A stretch of 64,000 nucleotides of DNA from Isoetes taiwanensis (GCA_021234155.1 JAJEKV010000011.1:10023712-10087711); one strand, 5' to 3'. Positions 47,896-59,285 are shown, counted from the first letter of the stretch. Numbers and translations are program-made. Notes: generated by a model not told the origin, from the sequence alone.

Positions 47896-48091
47896 AACAG
47901 CACAGCGTGTCCGACGGCTATGCCTGAGACGCGCCCTTCATTCTTTTAGAGGGTCGGTCGCCATAGCCAACCCCGGCGCCCACAGCACAATTTTCATCGC
48001 CAAGGTATTTGTCAGTAGTAGGTATCTTTATTGTTTCCCTTTTATTCTTGTCGATTCATAAAAAAACCCTTGAATTTGGAAAAAATTGGTC
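47896..48091. promoter_or_regulatory. Divergent intergenic region, recombinase gene and ELC
   Basis: Only 196 bp separate the two initiation codons on opposite strands, so both 5' UTRs and promoters must overlap here or lie in each other's gene. No TATA box can be assigned with confidence. Confidence 0.5.
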
Positions 48092-49357
48092 ATGCCAGCC
48101 ATGGCATCAGGTCCGGCTCCAACTTCTTCTCCCACATCACATGCATCTATGCAGTTTTTGAATTCCGTTCTTTCCCAAAGGGGGCCCAATGCTTTACCAT
48201 ATGATGAGGATGTTAAATGGTCTATTCGGCAGCATCTTGTCACCGTGATTCAGGAGTTCCCAGGATTGCAAGTTAAGACGGCGCTGTTCACACATAACGA
48301 TGGCAGACAGGTAAATCTTTTGAGGGCAGATGGAACAATACCCATGCATTATCGTGGTGTGAAGTATAATATTCCTGTAGAAATATGGCTTCTGGAGGCT
48401 TATCCAAGAAGCCCTCCCCTTGTCTATGTAACCCCAACAAGGGATATGATCGTTAAGCCGCGGCACCCCTTTGTTGATGCTTCTGGTACTGTGAACACAC
48501 CCTTTTTGCAGCATTGGGTTTACCCTAGGTCGAACTTGATGGAGCTGGTCAGAAATCTCAGCTACTTGTTTGGTGAAGATCCTCCATTATATTCTAGGCC
48601 TCCGTCTGGTCCTGCTAGACCGCCTCCTCCACCACAGACACAGAATTTTCAGGGAATGAATCCTATTCATGCTGGAACAAGTGTTGTAAGTCCTGTGCAA
48701 CAACCTCCAGCTACATCTTCCCCAAGTATTGGTCCACCTCCACAGCTTCCGAGGCCGGTTCCTCCAGCATATGTTCAGCAGCCAAACCCAGCAGCTCCAC
48801 AGCGAACAGAAGATTCAGAAGTTTTCAGGAGAAGTGCTATTGCCACTCTTACAGAGAGAATGCAACGAGATGTTATGGAACTTAGGAAATCATGTGAGGT
48901 GGAGATGGACGAGCTGTTTAACACTCAGGCTTCTTTAAACCAGAGATCAGAACAGCTGAATACATATATCAAGGAAATGCAACAAGAGAAGGAAGGTCTA
49001 GAGCAACAACTTCAGCTTGTTCTTACCAACACAGATGTGTTAGAGACATGGTTGAAAGATAATGACAAAGGAACAAGGGAAATTGACATAGATGATGTTT
49101 TTGAACCTTGTGATCCTCTTTCAAAGCAGATGCTGGAATGTACTGCAGAAGATTTGGCTATTGAAGACATTCTGTATTCTCTTGATAAAGCAGTGCAGGA
49201 TGGAGTGATACCAGCAGAAGCTTATTTGAAGCATATCAGAATGCTAGCCCGGGAGCAGTTCTTTTTTAGGGCAACATCTGTCAAAGTGAGAACAGCGCAG
49301 GTTCAAGCACAGGTATCAGGCATGGCATCCAGAGTTTCTGCTCCTTATGTTTCATAG
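48092..49357 (+). CDS. ELC: VPS23/ELC, ubiquitin-binding ESCRT-I subunit
   Basis: A single exon of 421 codons from the first ATG, close to the roughly 400 residues of plant ELC. An alternative ATG lies nine bases downstream. Residues of about 25-165 form the UEV domain, an E2-like fold without catalytic Cys (VKTALFTHNDGRQVNLLRADG, IWLLEAYPRSPPLVYVTP, HPFVDASGTVNTPFLQHW); it binds ubiquitinated cargo. A Pro-rich linker (about 165-235) and a coiled coil (about 250-320) follow. The C-terminal steadiness box (about 345-405, AIEDILYSLDKAVQDGVIPAEAYLKHIRMLAREQF is its core region) assembles with VPS28 and VPS37. It acts on endosomes and, in Arabidopsis, ELC also influences cell division. No lesion is visible. 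Confidence 0.96.
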   Translation: MPAMASGPAPTSSPTSHASMQFLNSVLSQRGPNALPYDEDVKWSIRQHLVTVIQEFPGLQVKTALFTHNDGRQVNLLRADGTIPMHYRGVKYNIPVEIWLLEAYPRSPPLVYVTPTRDMIVKPRHPFVDASGTVNTPFLQHWVYPRSNLMELVRNLSYLFGEDPPLYSRPPSGPARPPPPPQTQNFQGMNPIHAGTSVVSPVQQPPATSSPSIGPPPQLPRPVPPAYVQQPNPAAPQRTEDSEVFRRSAIATLTERMQRDVMELRKSCEVEMDELFNTQASLNQRSEQLNTYIKEMQQEKEGLEQQLQLVLTNTDVLETWLKDNDKGTREIDIDDVFEPCDPLSKQMLECTAEDLAIEDILYSLDKAVQDGVIPAEAYLKHIRMLAREQFFFRATSVKVRTAQVQAQVSGMASRVSAPYVS

Positions 49358-50185
49358 CAATGTGTAGGGAGTAACATCTGAGATTATTAAACCACTGTTT
49401 ATGTTTCTAATACAGTCCTTCCTATTAGGCTTTTTATTTGCTTACTGAATTGAATAAATTGTATATTTACCTGTTGATCGACAGTGTCCTGAGCAATGTT
49501 GATTTCAAGATGATATCAAGAAATATGCATTTTTTTTATTAGTTATACAAAGAAATGATTGACTATCAACGTCCCTTTTTGTGATCCAACTGCTCCTGCT
49601 CCTGTGTCTGCATAAGTTTAAACTTTCTTCTGTAAAAGGTGGTAGTCTTTATTATTTGTACATTGCAGGCTTTATTATTTGGAGGCCAGAAAATCATTCA
49701 TTCGCTATTATTTCTGTCCAGGCATGAATCGAAAATGAGGTGAGGAAGCTCATAACCACCAGCGATGGTGTAATGTGATCCATTAGACCTCTCCTCTGGA
49801 GTGCTGATTAGCAGAGTATACATCATAAATAGTATAAACCATACAGACAAATTCTTCCTTAGGTGGATGGCGTCATCTGATGATTCCAACGTGCAATATA
49901 AGCTGGAAACCAGATAGTGTGACTTTTCAAGCTGTGAATGATATCGTCAGATTTTTTTGGTCTCATGGATAAAGCACAGAGGCCTGAAATTCAGAACTGT
50001 CCTTAGGGGGAGAAAAAGAGGGCTTTTAGAAGTCAAGATGTCTGTCAACTAGCTTTCATCTCCATGCATTGATAAGCAGTTCCTTTGCCATAGTCTCAAC
50101 TGAACCAGCTTTTCCACTCACACCAAATGGAAGCATCAAATTGGCTTCATTGTTTCATGAGACTATAAATTTGAAAAATCAGTGA
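49358..50185. other. ELC 3' flank
   Basis: Probable 3' UTR and non-genic sequence. No other gene is seen. Confidence 0.5.
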
Positions 50186-50226
50186 TTTTTTTTTTTTTTT
50201 TAGGGTAAGAATATAAATTTACAAGA
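50186..50226 (-). mobile_element. 3' tail of an older LINE, interrupted
   Basis: The minus strand ends in TTACCCTA plus 16 A (T-run 50186-50201). The sequence continues on the other side of the younger LINE from 51565, so the older element was split by it. Confidence 0.75.
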
Positions 50227-51552
50227 TTTTTTTTTTTTTTTTTTTTTTAGAGTAAGAATTGGTTTTTCCATTAATCAAGAAAAACAGTACATGGTTGACC
50301 TGCTAAAAATAGCATAGATCATTGAAACAAAATGTCCCTAGATTTTATCCATCACCAAGAGGTGAGTGGAGAACTAGTCAAAAGATGTAGTCAGAGTTGA
50401 AGTTTGACTCGTTATGGTAGAAGTCAAAATTTTCAAATAACAGTCTATTGGTGGTAGAAAAAGAGTCACGACCCCAGCAAAATTCTTCAATCACTTGTAC
50501 TAGCCAAAACCAAAACAAGATTAGGAAGCAAGGTTGAGCAAAAGATGTTCAGGTTGGTAGGGATACAATCCCAGGAATTCAGATATAAGATTAAGAGAGT
50601 GGCAAGCTTAAGAGCAAAGGGAGTCCAATTTGGCATTAAAGTATGAGTAGAAAGGTGCAGCAGATCCAATCTTTTTAGCAATGTCATCAATGCAAGAGGA
50701 CTCAATTTCACTTAAGCAGAGTAAGGAACCATATAGATCTGCCAGAAGTCTATGCGTATAGTACTGCTCCCTGTATCTTGAGAACTGATTTTCTGACATG
50801 TAATAGTGGTACATAGATAAAAAGTCAAACATGCAGAACATCTGAGTCACTTCTCTGCAGAAGGCTTCAGGTAGACTTGTTTTCTTGCCTATAACAGATT
50901 CGGATCCATTCATGCTGTTCCAGAAAAGCTCAAGTTCTTGATCTGCATCCTTCTTAGTGTCTCCCAACTCCCCAAGGCTTTCTTTACATACTCTCAGATA
51001 TGCTAGCATCATCACAAAATACAGAGTTAGAATTAATGACACATAAATTAGATACAAACAAATCAAAAGTCCCCCTAAAAGCACCAATTGAGTCCCACTT
51101 CCTGTTATACTTGTTAGCCAATTTCCTTTTGTGAGCTGTTGCAGTAGATTCAATATCAAGCTGGAAATGCATCTTAATCCAAAAGATAGAGAAGTTCTTT
51201 TTACCATACACAACTCTATTTCTTGCTTTCCAAATATTTCATAAGGCAATGAACATAATAGTATTGGCAAAGGCACAATTGTTTTGAATATATTTAAGAG
51301 ATTGCCATTAACTTTCATAGGGAAGAGGTAGCCTAGCTTCTCATTGAACCAAGACCAGAAAGAATTAAGCTTAGGACAGAGAAATATATGTTCAGTGCAC
51401 TCTTCCATACTGCAACCAAGCTGGCAGTTTGGAGAAATATCCTCATATCTCCTGGAGGTCATTTGCAGGGTAGAAATACTTTTGTTTGCCAGTAACCAGA
51501 AAAAGAAACTTACCTTAGGAAAACAATAAGAGTGCCACACTTCATAAAACAG
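50227..51552 (-). mobile_element. 5'-truncated LINE with 12-bp target duplication
   Basis: The minus strand encodes the zf-RVT end of an L1-type ORF2 (KVSFFFWLLANKSIST, then LGCSMEECTEHIFLCPKL, with Cys/His ligands), followed by a frameshifted remainder. A 3' UTR ends in TTACTCT plus 22 A (T-run 50227-50248). AAATTTACAAGA flanks both sides (50215-50226 and 51553-51564), so both ends of the insertion are fixed to the base. Confidence 0.92.
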
Positions 51553-51791
51553 AAATTTACAAGAATTTTATTTGTGAGGAGCCTTGCCAATATCTATCGT
51601 AGTTGGTAGTTATTAAAGATGAAGCAATATTTGCTTTGAGTCGCCAATATTGCAAGCGTGCAACTGAAGAGGTCATAATCTTTCATTTATTTAGGGTGTG
51701 TTAACCTATTGCAAAGTATAAGTCTTACTCGTGGTACATATAATCTTCGCTCAAATTATATACGCCCTAATCTGGTTAGGGTCCCAAGAAC

Positions 51792-51990
51792 GGAAACCTC
51801 CCAAATTTTCCTACTTGGAAACCTCCCCAGCTTTCCTGCAAAGCCTGGGGAGGTTTCCAGTTCTGCTAACTTGGGGAGGTTTCCAGGAAAACTAACCTGG
51901 GGAGGTTTCCAAGATTGTTAACTTTGGGGAGGTTTCCCAAATCTATTATTGTTTATGATATTTTTTGTTGTTAACTTTGGGGAGGTTTCC
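51792..51990. repeat. Left array, seven GGGGAGGTTTCC motifs
   Basis: Copies start at 51792 (reverse, last base changed), 51817 (reverse), then 51847, 51873, 51899, 51926 and 51979 (forward), mostly 25-30 bp apart. The last two are part of a perfect tandem duplication of about 52 bp that runs to about 52020. Confidence 0.95.
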
Positions 51991-52020
51991 CAAATCTATT
52001 ATTGTTTATGATATTTTTTG

Positions 52021-55000
52021 ATCTACGGATAACAGCCACTCATAATAACCTAAAATTAATGTGAGCGTCTAGAATTAATTCTTTCCTCTTTTCGTATGCA
52101 GTTCTATTTTTGTTGCATGTTTTCCTTTTCAGTACATTCTTGAAGCTAGAGGAGGAGCGCACAGATGAGGCCGATTTTGAAGAGCACTTCCAATCTACTG
52201 TTGTTTGTTTCTATGATGCCAGCGGATCCCTTGGATACTAGCGCCTGATTTCGTGCATTGTTTGCTGATTAAACCCTTAGAATCCAGTAGAGGGAAGGAA
52301 TCCAGGGAACATCCGGCTTCCAGGCCAAAAATCCCTGTTGTTTTTGTTTTCTGATGCCAACAGACCCATCCGGCTTCCAGTCCATCCGGCTTCCAGTCCA
52401 AAATCCGGTCCTGGGTTCTGAAGCAGGTTCTTGTCAATCATTTGAAAGCAGGTTTTGAAGCAATTTCTGAAGCAGGTTCTGAAACAGTTTCTGAAGCAGG
52501 TTCGGCCAATTTAAGCCGGCCTTGTCTGACCGCAAATCAGTTTCCCATTTAATGCTTTGTTGCCGCTGCCAAATCTTGCTTTCTTTTGGGTCTTCATCAA
52601 AACCTTCACGTTGATGGGTAAATAGTTTTGCACAAATTTCGGCAGCAAATTTGTGACAGGGATTTTTTTTGTGGCATCTTTGATTCAAGTTTGAATATGC
52701 AGGGAGTAACTGGCTGGCTAATTCAAGGCACACGCTCAAGATTTAAAAGAAAAAAAACCACCATCAGCAAAACTCAGAGATCAAAGATCTCATAGCCTCA
52801 TCGGTTTAATCCTGCCACAGCCCTGAAATCTGGCTAATCTGCAAAGCCGCGGACTTCAAAATCTTCAAACTGCTCTCCTCTCGCACTTTTTACATGATGC
52901 CGGGACAATCTGGAAGTTACTCTCCAGAAACTCTGACCGCTGTAGAGCCGCTATCGGGTGGACTGGCCGCCTCCTCCTCCTTTTATATGAAAACAAACAC
53001 CTACCTAGACTACTCGAGAAGGCGCCATGGCTCGAGAAGGTTTGCAAATTCTAGAAGGCGCCATGGCTTACTGATTAGCTTCCAACGGCTTCTAGAATTG
53101 GAACCTTTGTTTATTTCTGAGTTCTCCTGTTGCAAGTTTGCCTTCTTAAAAGGTAAAATAATCTAATCGACTACTATTTCTTTCTTAAAGAAAGAGAAAG
53201 CAGATTTTGTTTGAAGATTATTTTATAGCTGATCATCCGCTTATCACAGGTTATCAACGGTCCGGTCCTTTTGCAACGTCAAAGTGAAGATTTACTTTGA
53301 AAAAAGAGGCTGACCTGAACGAAAACGAAGGTGCTTGCCTCATCTTGTGGATTTTTGTTGTGGTTTGGATGGGTTTGATGTGGAAATATGGAAACACTGG
53401 TCTGTAAAAAGGGATTTTTCATTTCAAGAAACTTTCCCACTTGAAAATGCTGTAAACAGGGATTTGTTTTGTCCAAAATTTGTTATATACACAGGAATTA
53501 CCTATGTTGTTTTTTGAGAAACCTTTCAAAAGTTGCAATACAAAGGGAAATTATCCATTCTTGTAAATTTCATGAATAGTTATCTTTTGCTAGCATGTTT
53601 TTTGCAATCCTAATGAATAGTATTCATTCCTAATCCCAAATGAATAGTGTTTTCTGCAATCCCTAATGAGTAGTGTTTATTCTCAATCCCAAATGAAATA
53701 TCTAGCATTATAACAGAGGGTTTTTTTTCCTGTTTTTGTACTGTTTTCTCTAAGGTTTTTATATGATTTGGTGGTCGTATTCATCCAGGTGTACTAAATA
53801 GTATTTCTAGAGTGCACCCTTTTGTTAGCCGTTGATTTTAGAAAAGGGGGCAAATCCTGTGGTGGAGGCTTCTTTTGTGGTGGGTGCGAATATCCTCCCA
53901 TTATTTTTAGGGTTTTTTTAGGGTTGTGTGGATTAGGGCCATAACCATAATCGAGGTCTTAGTTTCTAGGGTAAATTTTTGAAGCATTTTTTCGTAAGTC
54001 CTTTTTTGGCGTGCTCCTCTCTATCTCTATCAATGGAGGCAACCGAGATCTGTTCGACCTAAGCGGATATTGTCTCGGGCTGCCCACGATCCTCTATCAG
54101 ACTCATCAATCGGAAGAGAAAGCATCGATGGACTAAAGATGCCTCAAAAGGCCTCGGAAGAAAGTTGCAAGAAATGTTGCCATGAAGAAAAATGCTTGTG
54201 TGTTCGATGCCCCGCATGACGATCCGCTCATTTCAATAATCGTTCTTTGTCGGTTCTCTGACTTCTTCTCCAGCGGATCTAGTAAACATTATGCTCACGT
54301 ATGTTGCCATAAGATCCTTTTCTCTATTGGATTGTTCTGTTTTTCGTATGTTCTTTTTAATTTGATGCATTTGCTCCATCAAATTGATTTACGGGTTCAA
54401 TATTTTGATCTAGATCTCGAGCTAGTTTATATAAAATGCATTTTGTAGAAGATTTTTTTGTGATGGCGACACATCATCAAGTATTGAAGAATGGTTCATT
54501 AGTTTTATAGAATTGAAGATTGTATTCGTGAAATTGTAGTTTCTTAGATAATTTTGTGAGGGGTTTTGTGCGGGACCTCAATGATAAAAAAGATTGGCAA
54601 CGAGTGGTGCGAATTTGGCGGGGCTTATCTTTGTTACATTTGGAACATGCAAATTTCAAGAGAACTTCCTTTGGTTGTCAAGATCTTGCCAAGAAAAGCG
54701 GTAATATATGGCAAAATCGAGTAGATTCATAGAAGCATATCATCTTCCTTATGCGCTTTGATTCTTGTCTTTGTTGCGGGATGTTAAGTTCTTAACAGAA
54801 GATTTGAAGGTGGAATGCGAAGGCAAAGATAAATACAAGTGTGGATCCAACGTTTTTTGGAAATGGGGAAAGCGAGCGGTTCGTAAAGTATAAATATCAT
54901 GGAAACCGAGCGAAGCGAATTAACTTGTGGAAGCATTCTCTTCTTTTTAGCAAATGTGCATCTCGTAGATAGTAATATAGGGCAAAGTAAAAGTTTGCAT

Positions 55001-55797
55001 TGTTTAGAGTACCGTTTTTCCCTTTTAGTTTCAAATTGGCATATATATGAAGCTTTATAGAAAGGAAACCTTGAATTAGCGTATATATGAAAGCATTCTT
55101 ACAATATCAAAATGGCACGTGAAACAAGAGGAACAGCACTCTCCTTTGAATTAGTGTAATTAGAAAAGTAAAATGACCGGAGCTTTTTTTTTTTTTTTCT
55201 TTTGGATTGCAGAAATGCAAACATTTGACATTTAAGAGATAGACACTTGTCCCTCCCGCACTCAAGTCTAAATTAATTTTGGGGTTGCCAAGGCAAGTGG
55301 TGACACCTTGAAATTTAGGCCCCCAGGACTAGGTCTAAATTTTGGGGTGATGACTTCGAAATTTAGGCCCTAGGTCTAGGTTTAAATTTTTGGGTTGTAC
55401 GGAGGCAGTAGACATGGCGGCCACATGACCTCTTTCTAGGTACCCCTCCCCCCTTTTCCAAGTTTTACACGGCGGCCACATGACCTCTTTCTAGGTACCC
55501 CCTCCCCCTTTTCCAAGTTTTAGGGGTGGGCCTTTACGTTAATCACGAAGGTGAGTTTTGGGTACCTTTTTTTGCCCCCTCCTTAAAAATTTAGTGTACA
55601 TTTTGGGAGGCCCTCTACTCTTGGACAAGAATACTCCCATGTCTATTTCTTGTGAGTTCTTGTAAAAGTTGTGCTTATTTTCAAGTTGAAGTGCCCAGTC
55701 CCCACAACATATGACCAAGATGGCATTCTTTAAATATACGACAACATAGGTGCCATGGCAAAGGACATGGTTTGTGCTCTTCACGACTATATTGTTT
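52021..55797. other. Interior of the putative transposon, few features
   Basis: A possible exon at 52134-52241 reads TFLKLEEERTDEADFEEHFQ and ends in TAG, but its family is unknown. 52425-52505 has CTGAAGCAGGTT-like repeats. Two tandem units of about 57 bp start with CGGCCACATGACCTCTTTCT (about 55420 and 55474). No complete gene is seen. Confidence 0.4.
53696..53840 (+). repeat. Dispersed AATATGTAGCATAATAACAGGG repeat, second lone copy
   Basis: Diverged copy of the block at 16867, 19276 and 21383: AGCATTATAACAGAGGG, then GTACTAAATAGTATTTCTAG, GTGCACCCTTT and GCCGTTGATTT. Confidence 0.75.
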
Positions 55798-55860
55798 TAG
55801 GCAAGGCCTTGAAGGGACCAAAAATTTTTTAATCTAACACAAACCATTACATCTAATGTT
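55798..55860. mobile_element. End fragment of the foldback element family
   Basis: GGCCTTGAAGGGACC (decayed hairpin), AAAAATTTTTT and AACACAAACCATTA match the hairpin side of copies 2 and 3. The rest of the element is absent. Confidence 0.65.
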
Positions 55861-55899
55861 TCCGCAAATGAATAGTGTTTTTTTCTTTTTCGCGGACAG

Positions 55900-57520
55900 G
55901 CGAGGTGCGCTAGGCCAGAGTATCTTGTCTGCCAGCAGGATAGCCATTACAGGGCGAGGCTACAGAGACAGGTCGTGGTCGAGTGGGAGAGGAACACGAG
56001 GGTGTACTCTCCTCAGGAGTTAGCTCAGAGATACCCACAGGGGGGCTCACAGTGGATAGCAGATCGTATTCAGGCTCTAGTGCAGATACGAGACGAGGAT
56101 GCAGAGGCTCGTTTTCGTGAGACCCAGAGTAGACTCTTGGCCCGTGATGGCCATATCGATGCAGACGAGGGAGAGGCTCCACACGAGAGACATGCATGGC
56201 AGGTTGAGGATTTACACGGGAGAGATGGAGTAGTAGTTGGAGCAGCAGTCAGTGTCGCAGGTGAGCCTGGTGGGATTGATTTGGGAGCCACGGTGGATCT
56301 TGCATCACATGTAGGGATAAGGCTTGAGACACGTCCATTTGATTCTTGCATCTCCACTGTCCCACCCGTTGATGTAGACCTCCACATCGGGACGCTGCCT
56401 AGTGAGGTTGAGGGCCCTTCGTTACCCACTTCCCGTATTCCCATTCTACCGTTTACCCTTCGTACCACCTCCCTCCCTGACTCTCCTCCTAGACCACCTT
56501 CCCATGCCATGTCTTCACATGTCCCTCCACCTTCCACGACCCCCATTGCTAGACCACCTTCCCATGCCACGTCCTCACATGTCCCTCCACCTTCCACGGC
56601 CCCCATAGCTAGACCACCTTCCCATGCCACGTCTTCACATGTCCCTCCACCTTCCACGGCCCCCATAGCTAGTCCACCTCACCGTCCGCCGATCTTACCA
56701 TTCACCCTTAGTCGCGCCTCCCTTCCTCGCTTCCCTTCTAGACCACCATCTCTTCCTATGTCATCGTATGTCCCTCCACCTTCCACGGCCCCCCTAGCCA
56801 GTTCATGTGCCCATCCACTATCTAGTCTTGTGTGTGACATTCCAGTCCCTCCAGCATCTGCATCTTTCACGCCCTCTATTTATTCTCATGGTCTCTCTTC
56901 TACACCATTATCTCCCTGCACTATGGTACCTTTTACCTCGTTGGCATACCCAGATGTCGCCCCGTCCCTTGGTGCACTATCTAGCCCTGTACGGCGTACC
57001 AGATTGACATTTGGCGAGATGGCCTCTAAGTTGAGAGATACCACAGCACAGATGCTTGCTAGCTTGGCTTCGTCACCAGGTGTTACTGTTTCTAGTGATA
57101 CTCTCGATCTGCCAGATGTGGTGGCATCTATACCATCTTCCAGTCACCCTCACGATGATGCAGTTCCACTTCAGACCGCATTTCATGAGACACAACGTCG
57201 GATTGCTGCGCCCCGTCAGATCGAGCCAGCGGGATCGATCTCTAGACATGATGATGGGGGTAGAGGCAGGGGCAGGGGCAGGGCCAGAGGTAGGGGCAGG
57301 GGCAGGGGCAGTGGGAGGGGGTAGGGTGGAGGCAGAGGCAGAGGTGCATGCAGATGCAGGTGACATAGAGCTTCATATGAGCATGCATGGACTTGTCACG
57401 CCATACCCCCCCTCGGCAGAGGATTGGGCAGAGCTCACAGAGGAGGAGTGGGTGTTTGACAGGGCCCGAGGCCATGGCTTTATCTTTCCTTACCAGCGTG
57501 GTGCCAGTTTGAATCGGTAA
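55900..57520 (+). CDS. Unrecognised Pro-rich protein with RG-rich tail, transposon-associated
   Basis: After an acceptor-like CGGACAG the frame reads ARCARPEYLVCQQD and SPQELAQRYPQGG, an Arg/Glu-rich helical region, then a low-complexity Ser/Pro region. That region has three exact-period 60-bp units (56491-56670; 20 residues each, with SSHVPPPST). It ends in an (RG)n stretch with a stop at 57322-57324. In the next frame the sequence continues WAELTEEEWVFDRARGHGFIF to a donor at about 57519, so a single frameshift in the GGGGCA repeat probably split one exon. The missing start means an upstream exon. No domain is recognised; RG repeats often bind nucleic acid. High GC sets it apart from the surroundings. 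Confidence 0.45.
56491..56670 (+). repeat. Three in-frame 60-bp repeats
   Basis: Nearly identical units at 56491, 56551 and 56611 encode 20-residue Ser/Pro-rich repeats. Partial copies are visible at about 56750-56790. Confidence 0.95.
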
Positions 57521-58674
57521 GTGACTCTTTCAACAGGTCTCATGGTATTGCACATCTCTTTTCCCCTCTCCATCATATTACTCCATACAGCCTGGAAGTC
57601 TCTTGTGTCTAGCAGCATGTTTGCTGCCTCTTCTACAATAGAGGGATGCAAGGGACGAGACCATTCATCATTTTCGGAGAATGGATTGTGGCCATCATGC
57701 CCTTCGCATATGTATATGCTGGCAAAACCATCTTTGCTATGGCATCACTGTACGTAGGCAAAATCCACATCTACTTTTGAAGCTTCTTCTCATCTGCCTT
57801 CCATCCCGTATGGCACATCTTCGGGCATCTCCCCCTCGATGACAAATGTAATCTACACATTTTGTGCCATCTCCCCAGCTTCTCGTATGACGTCGAAGCA
57901 ATCTCACTCTGTGCTCCACCTGCAGCTGTTCCACGCGGCTCTCTAGTAAGTCACATGGAACTTTCTCCTCATGGGTAAATAGGTTTTTTCTACTGATGGG
58001 ATTCACGTGACGGGCATTACATTCACATGTTGCTATGCATTGCCTCACATAATCTTCTGGAATGCCATGAAACTTGGCTCCAAACTGCCATATATTTTTT
58101 ATATTATCTAGGGTAGGGCATATAGGCAGGTGCCCCAAATCCGGATCAACATGGCCTTTAAAAATAATCTCCTTCCACATCCATGATGGTGGGATATAGA
58201 GCCACTTCCCAAAAGTCATGCGTATGAGAAGATTAGTTTCTGGATCAACTTCTAGTTTTTTTTGGAAACTCAACCACCTTTCGATTATCTGTGTGCTTTT
58301 TGGCTTTTGCGACTGCCGAACATACCCAATAGGGAAACTTGGATCAGCGCCTAGGATATCTTCGATGGAGGGCTGGACACGAGTCTTGACGCATTGCACC
58401 ATCAAAGAGTATGATGCTTCCGTGAAAATGTAACCTTCCCTTGAGTTGATTGAAGGTATAGGTGGATATGATCCAACAGAGTCTCCCTCATTCAAATGAT
58501 TGTCATAATCATCAGTAGGTGTTACATGGTCTTCATCATCTACATCCTCAAAACCTGCAGCATTGTCAACATTATCAAAAGCGAAATCACTTACAGTTGC
58601 TTCTGAATCATATAGGGACGAATCAGTGGAGATATCATCTTCAACTCCCTCATTCACGTTACGCTCCAAATCCA
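57520..58674 (-). pseudogene. Transposon-associated protein with H2C2-like zinc motif, frameshifted
   Basis: From the Met at 58674 the minus frame has an acidic N-terminus (DDYDNHLNEGDS), then RWLSFQKKLEVDPETNLLIRM, WLYIPPSWMWKEIIF, and GHVDPDLGH followed by KFHGIPEDYVRQCIATC. Two His then two Cys with this spacing resemble the zinc-binding domain before a DDE integrase core. After about 57900 the frame degrades; a second frame continues with SRPLHPSIVEEAANMLLDTRDFQ and GKEMCNTM to about 57525. I cannot find the three acidic catalytic residues. The promoter would lie in the right motif array. It could be a transposase or an accessory protein. Confidence 0.5.
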
Positions 58675-58737
58675 TGAGATAAATAACAACATCAAAGGAA
58701 CGAAAGATGAAATAGTCGATGGGAATCACGGCGAATG

Positions 58738-58855
58738 GATGAATCCGTGGATGAAGGAAGAACTCGTAGGGACGATTTACTTGAAGAAAAAGCTTGGATG
58801 AATTCGTTGATGAAAGAAGAACTCAAAGAGACGATTTGCTTCAAGAAATAGCTCA
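58738..58855. repeat. Tandem duplication upstream of the minus-strand gene
   Basis: GGATGAAT(C/T)CGT(G/T)GATGAA(G/A)GAAGAACTC and GACGATTT(A/G)CTT(G/C)AAGAAA occur twice, about 59 bp apart, in the 5' leader. Confidence 0.8.
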
Positions 58856-58880
58856 CTTTGAAATTTTATAGACATTTTGT

Positions 58881-59285
58881 GGAAACCTCCCCTAGTTTCT
58901 TTGGAAAGTTGGGGAGGTTTCCATAAAATATTTAAAAAAATAAAAAATAGTCATTAATGTTGGCAACCACCGATGGACTGAAACGCACGAGGACCGAGAT
59001 GCACGGGGGCTAGTCTTGGTCTTCGTGCAAATTTAGAGAGCCTTTTTTTTTTCTTTTGTGGAAACCTCCCCACCTTTCCATGGAAACCTCCCCACCTTTC
59101 CATGGAAACCTCCCCTGTTTTCTTAATTGGAAACCTCCCCAGGTCATCCAGGAAAGGTGAGGAGGTTTCCCTGGAAACCTCCCCTGTTTTCTAATGTGGA
59201 GAAAGTTGGGGAGGTTTCCAGGGAAAGGTGGGGAGGTTTCCAGGGAAAGGTGGGGAGGTTTCCAGGGAAAGTTGGGGAGGTTTCC
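58881..59285. repeat. Right array, twelve GGGGAGGTTTCC motifs
   Basis: Reverse copies start at 58881, 59060, 59082, 59104, 59129 and 59173; forward copies at 58911, 59159 (GAGGAGGTTTCC), 59208, 59230, 59252 and 59274. Most are exactly 22 bp apart. Confidence 0.95.

Noticed and set aside
56070-56666. A 198-codon minus frame with Gly/Glu repeats
   Set aside because: It is the reverse of the 60-bp Pro-rich repeats; the plus frame is longer and has exon-like ends.
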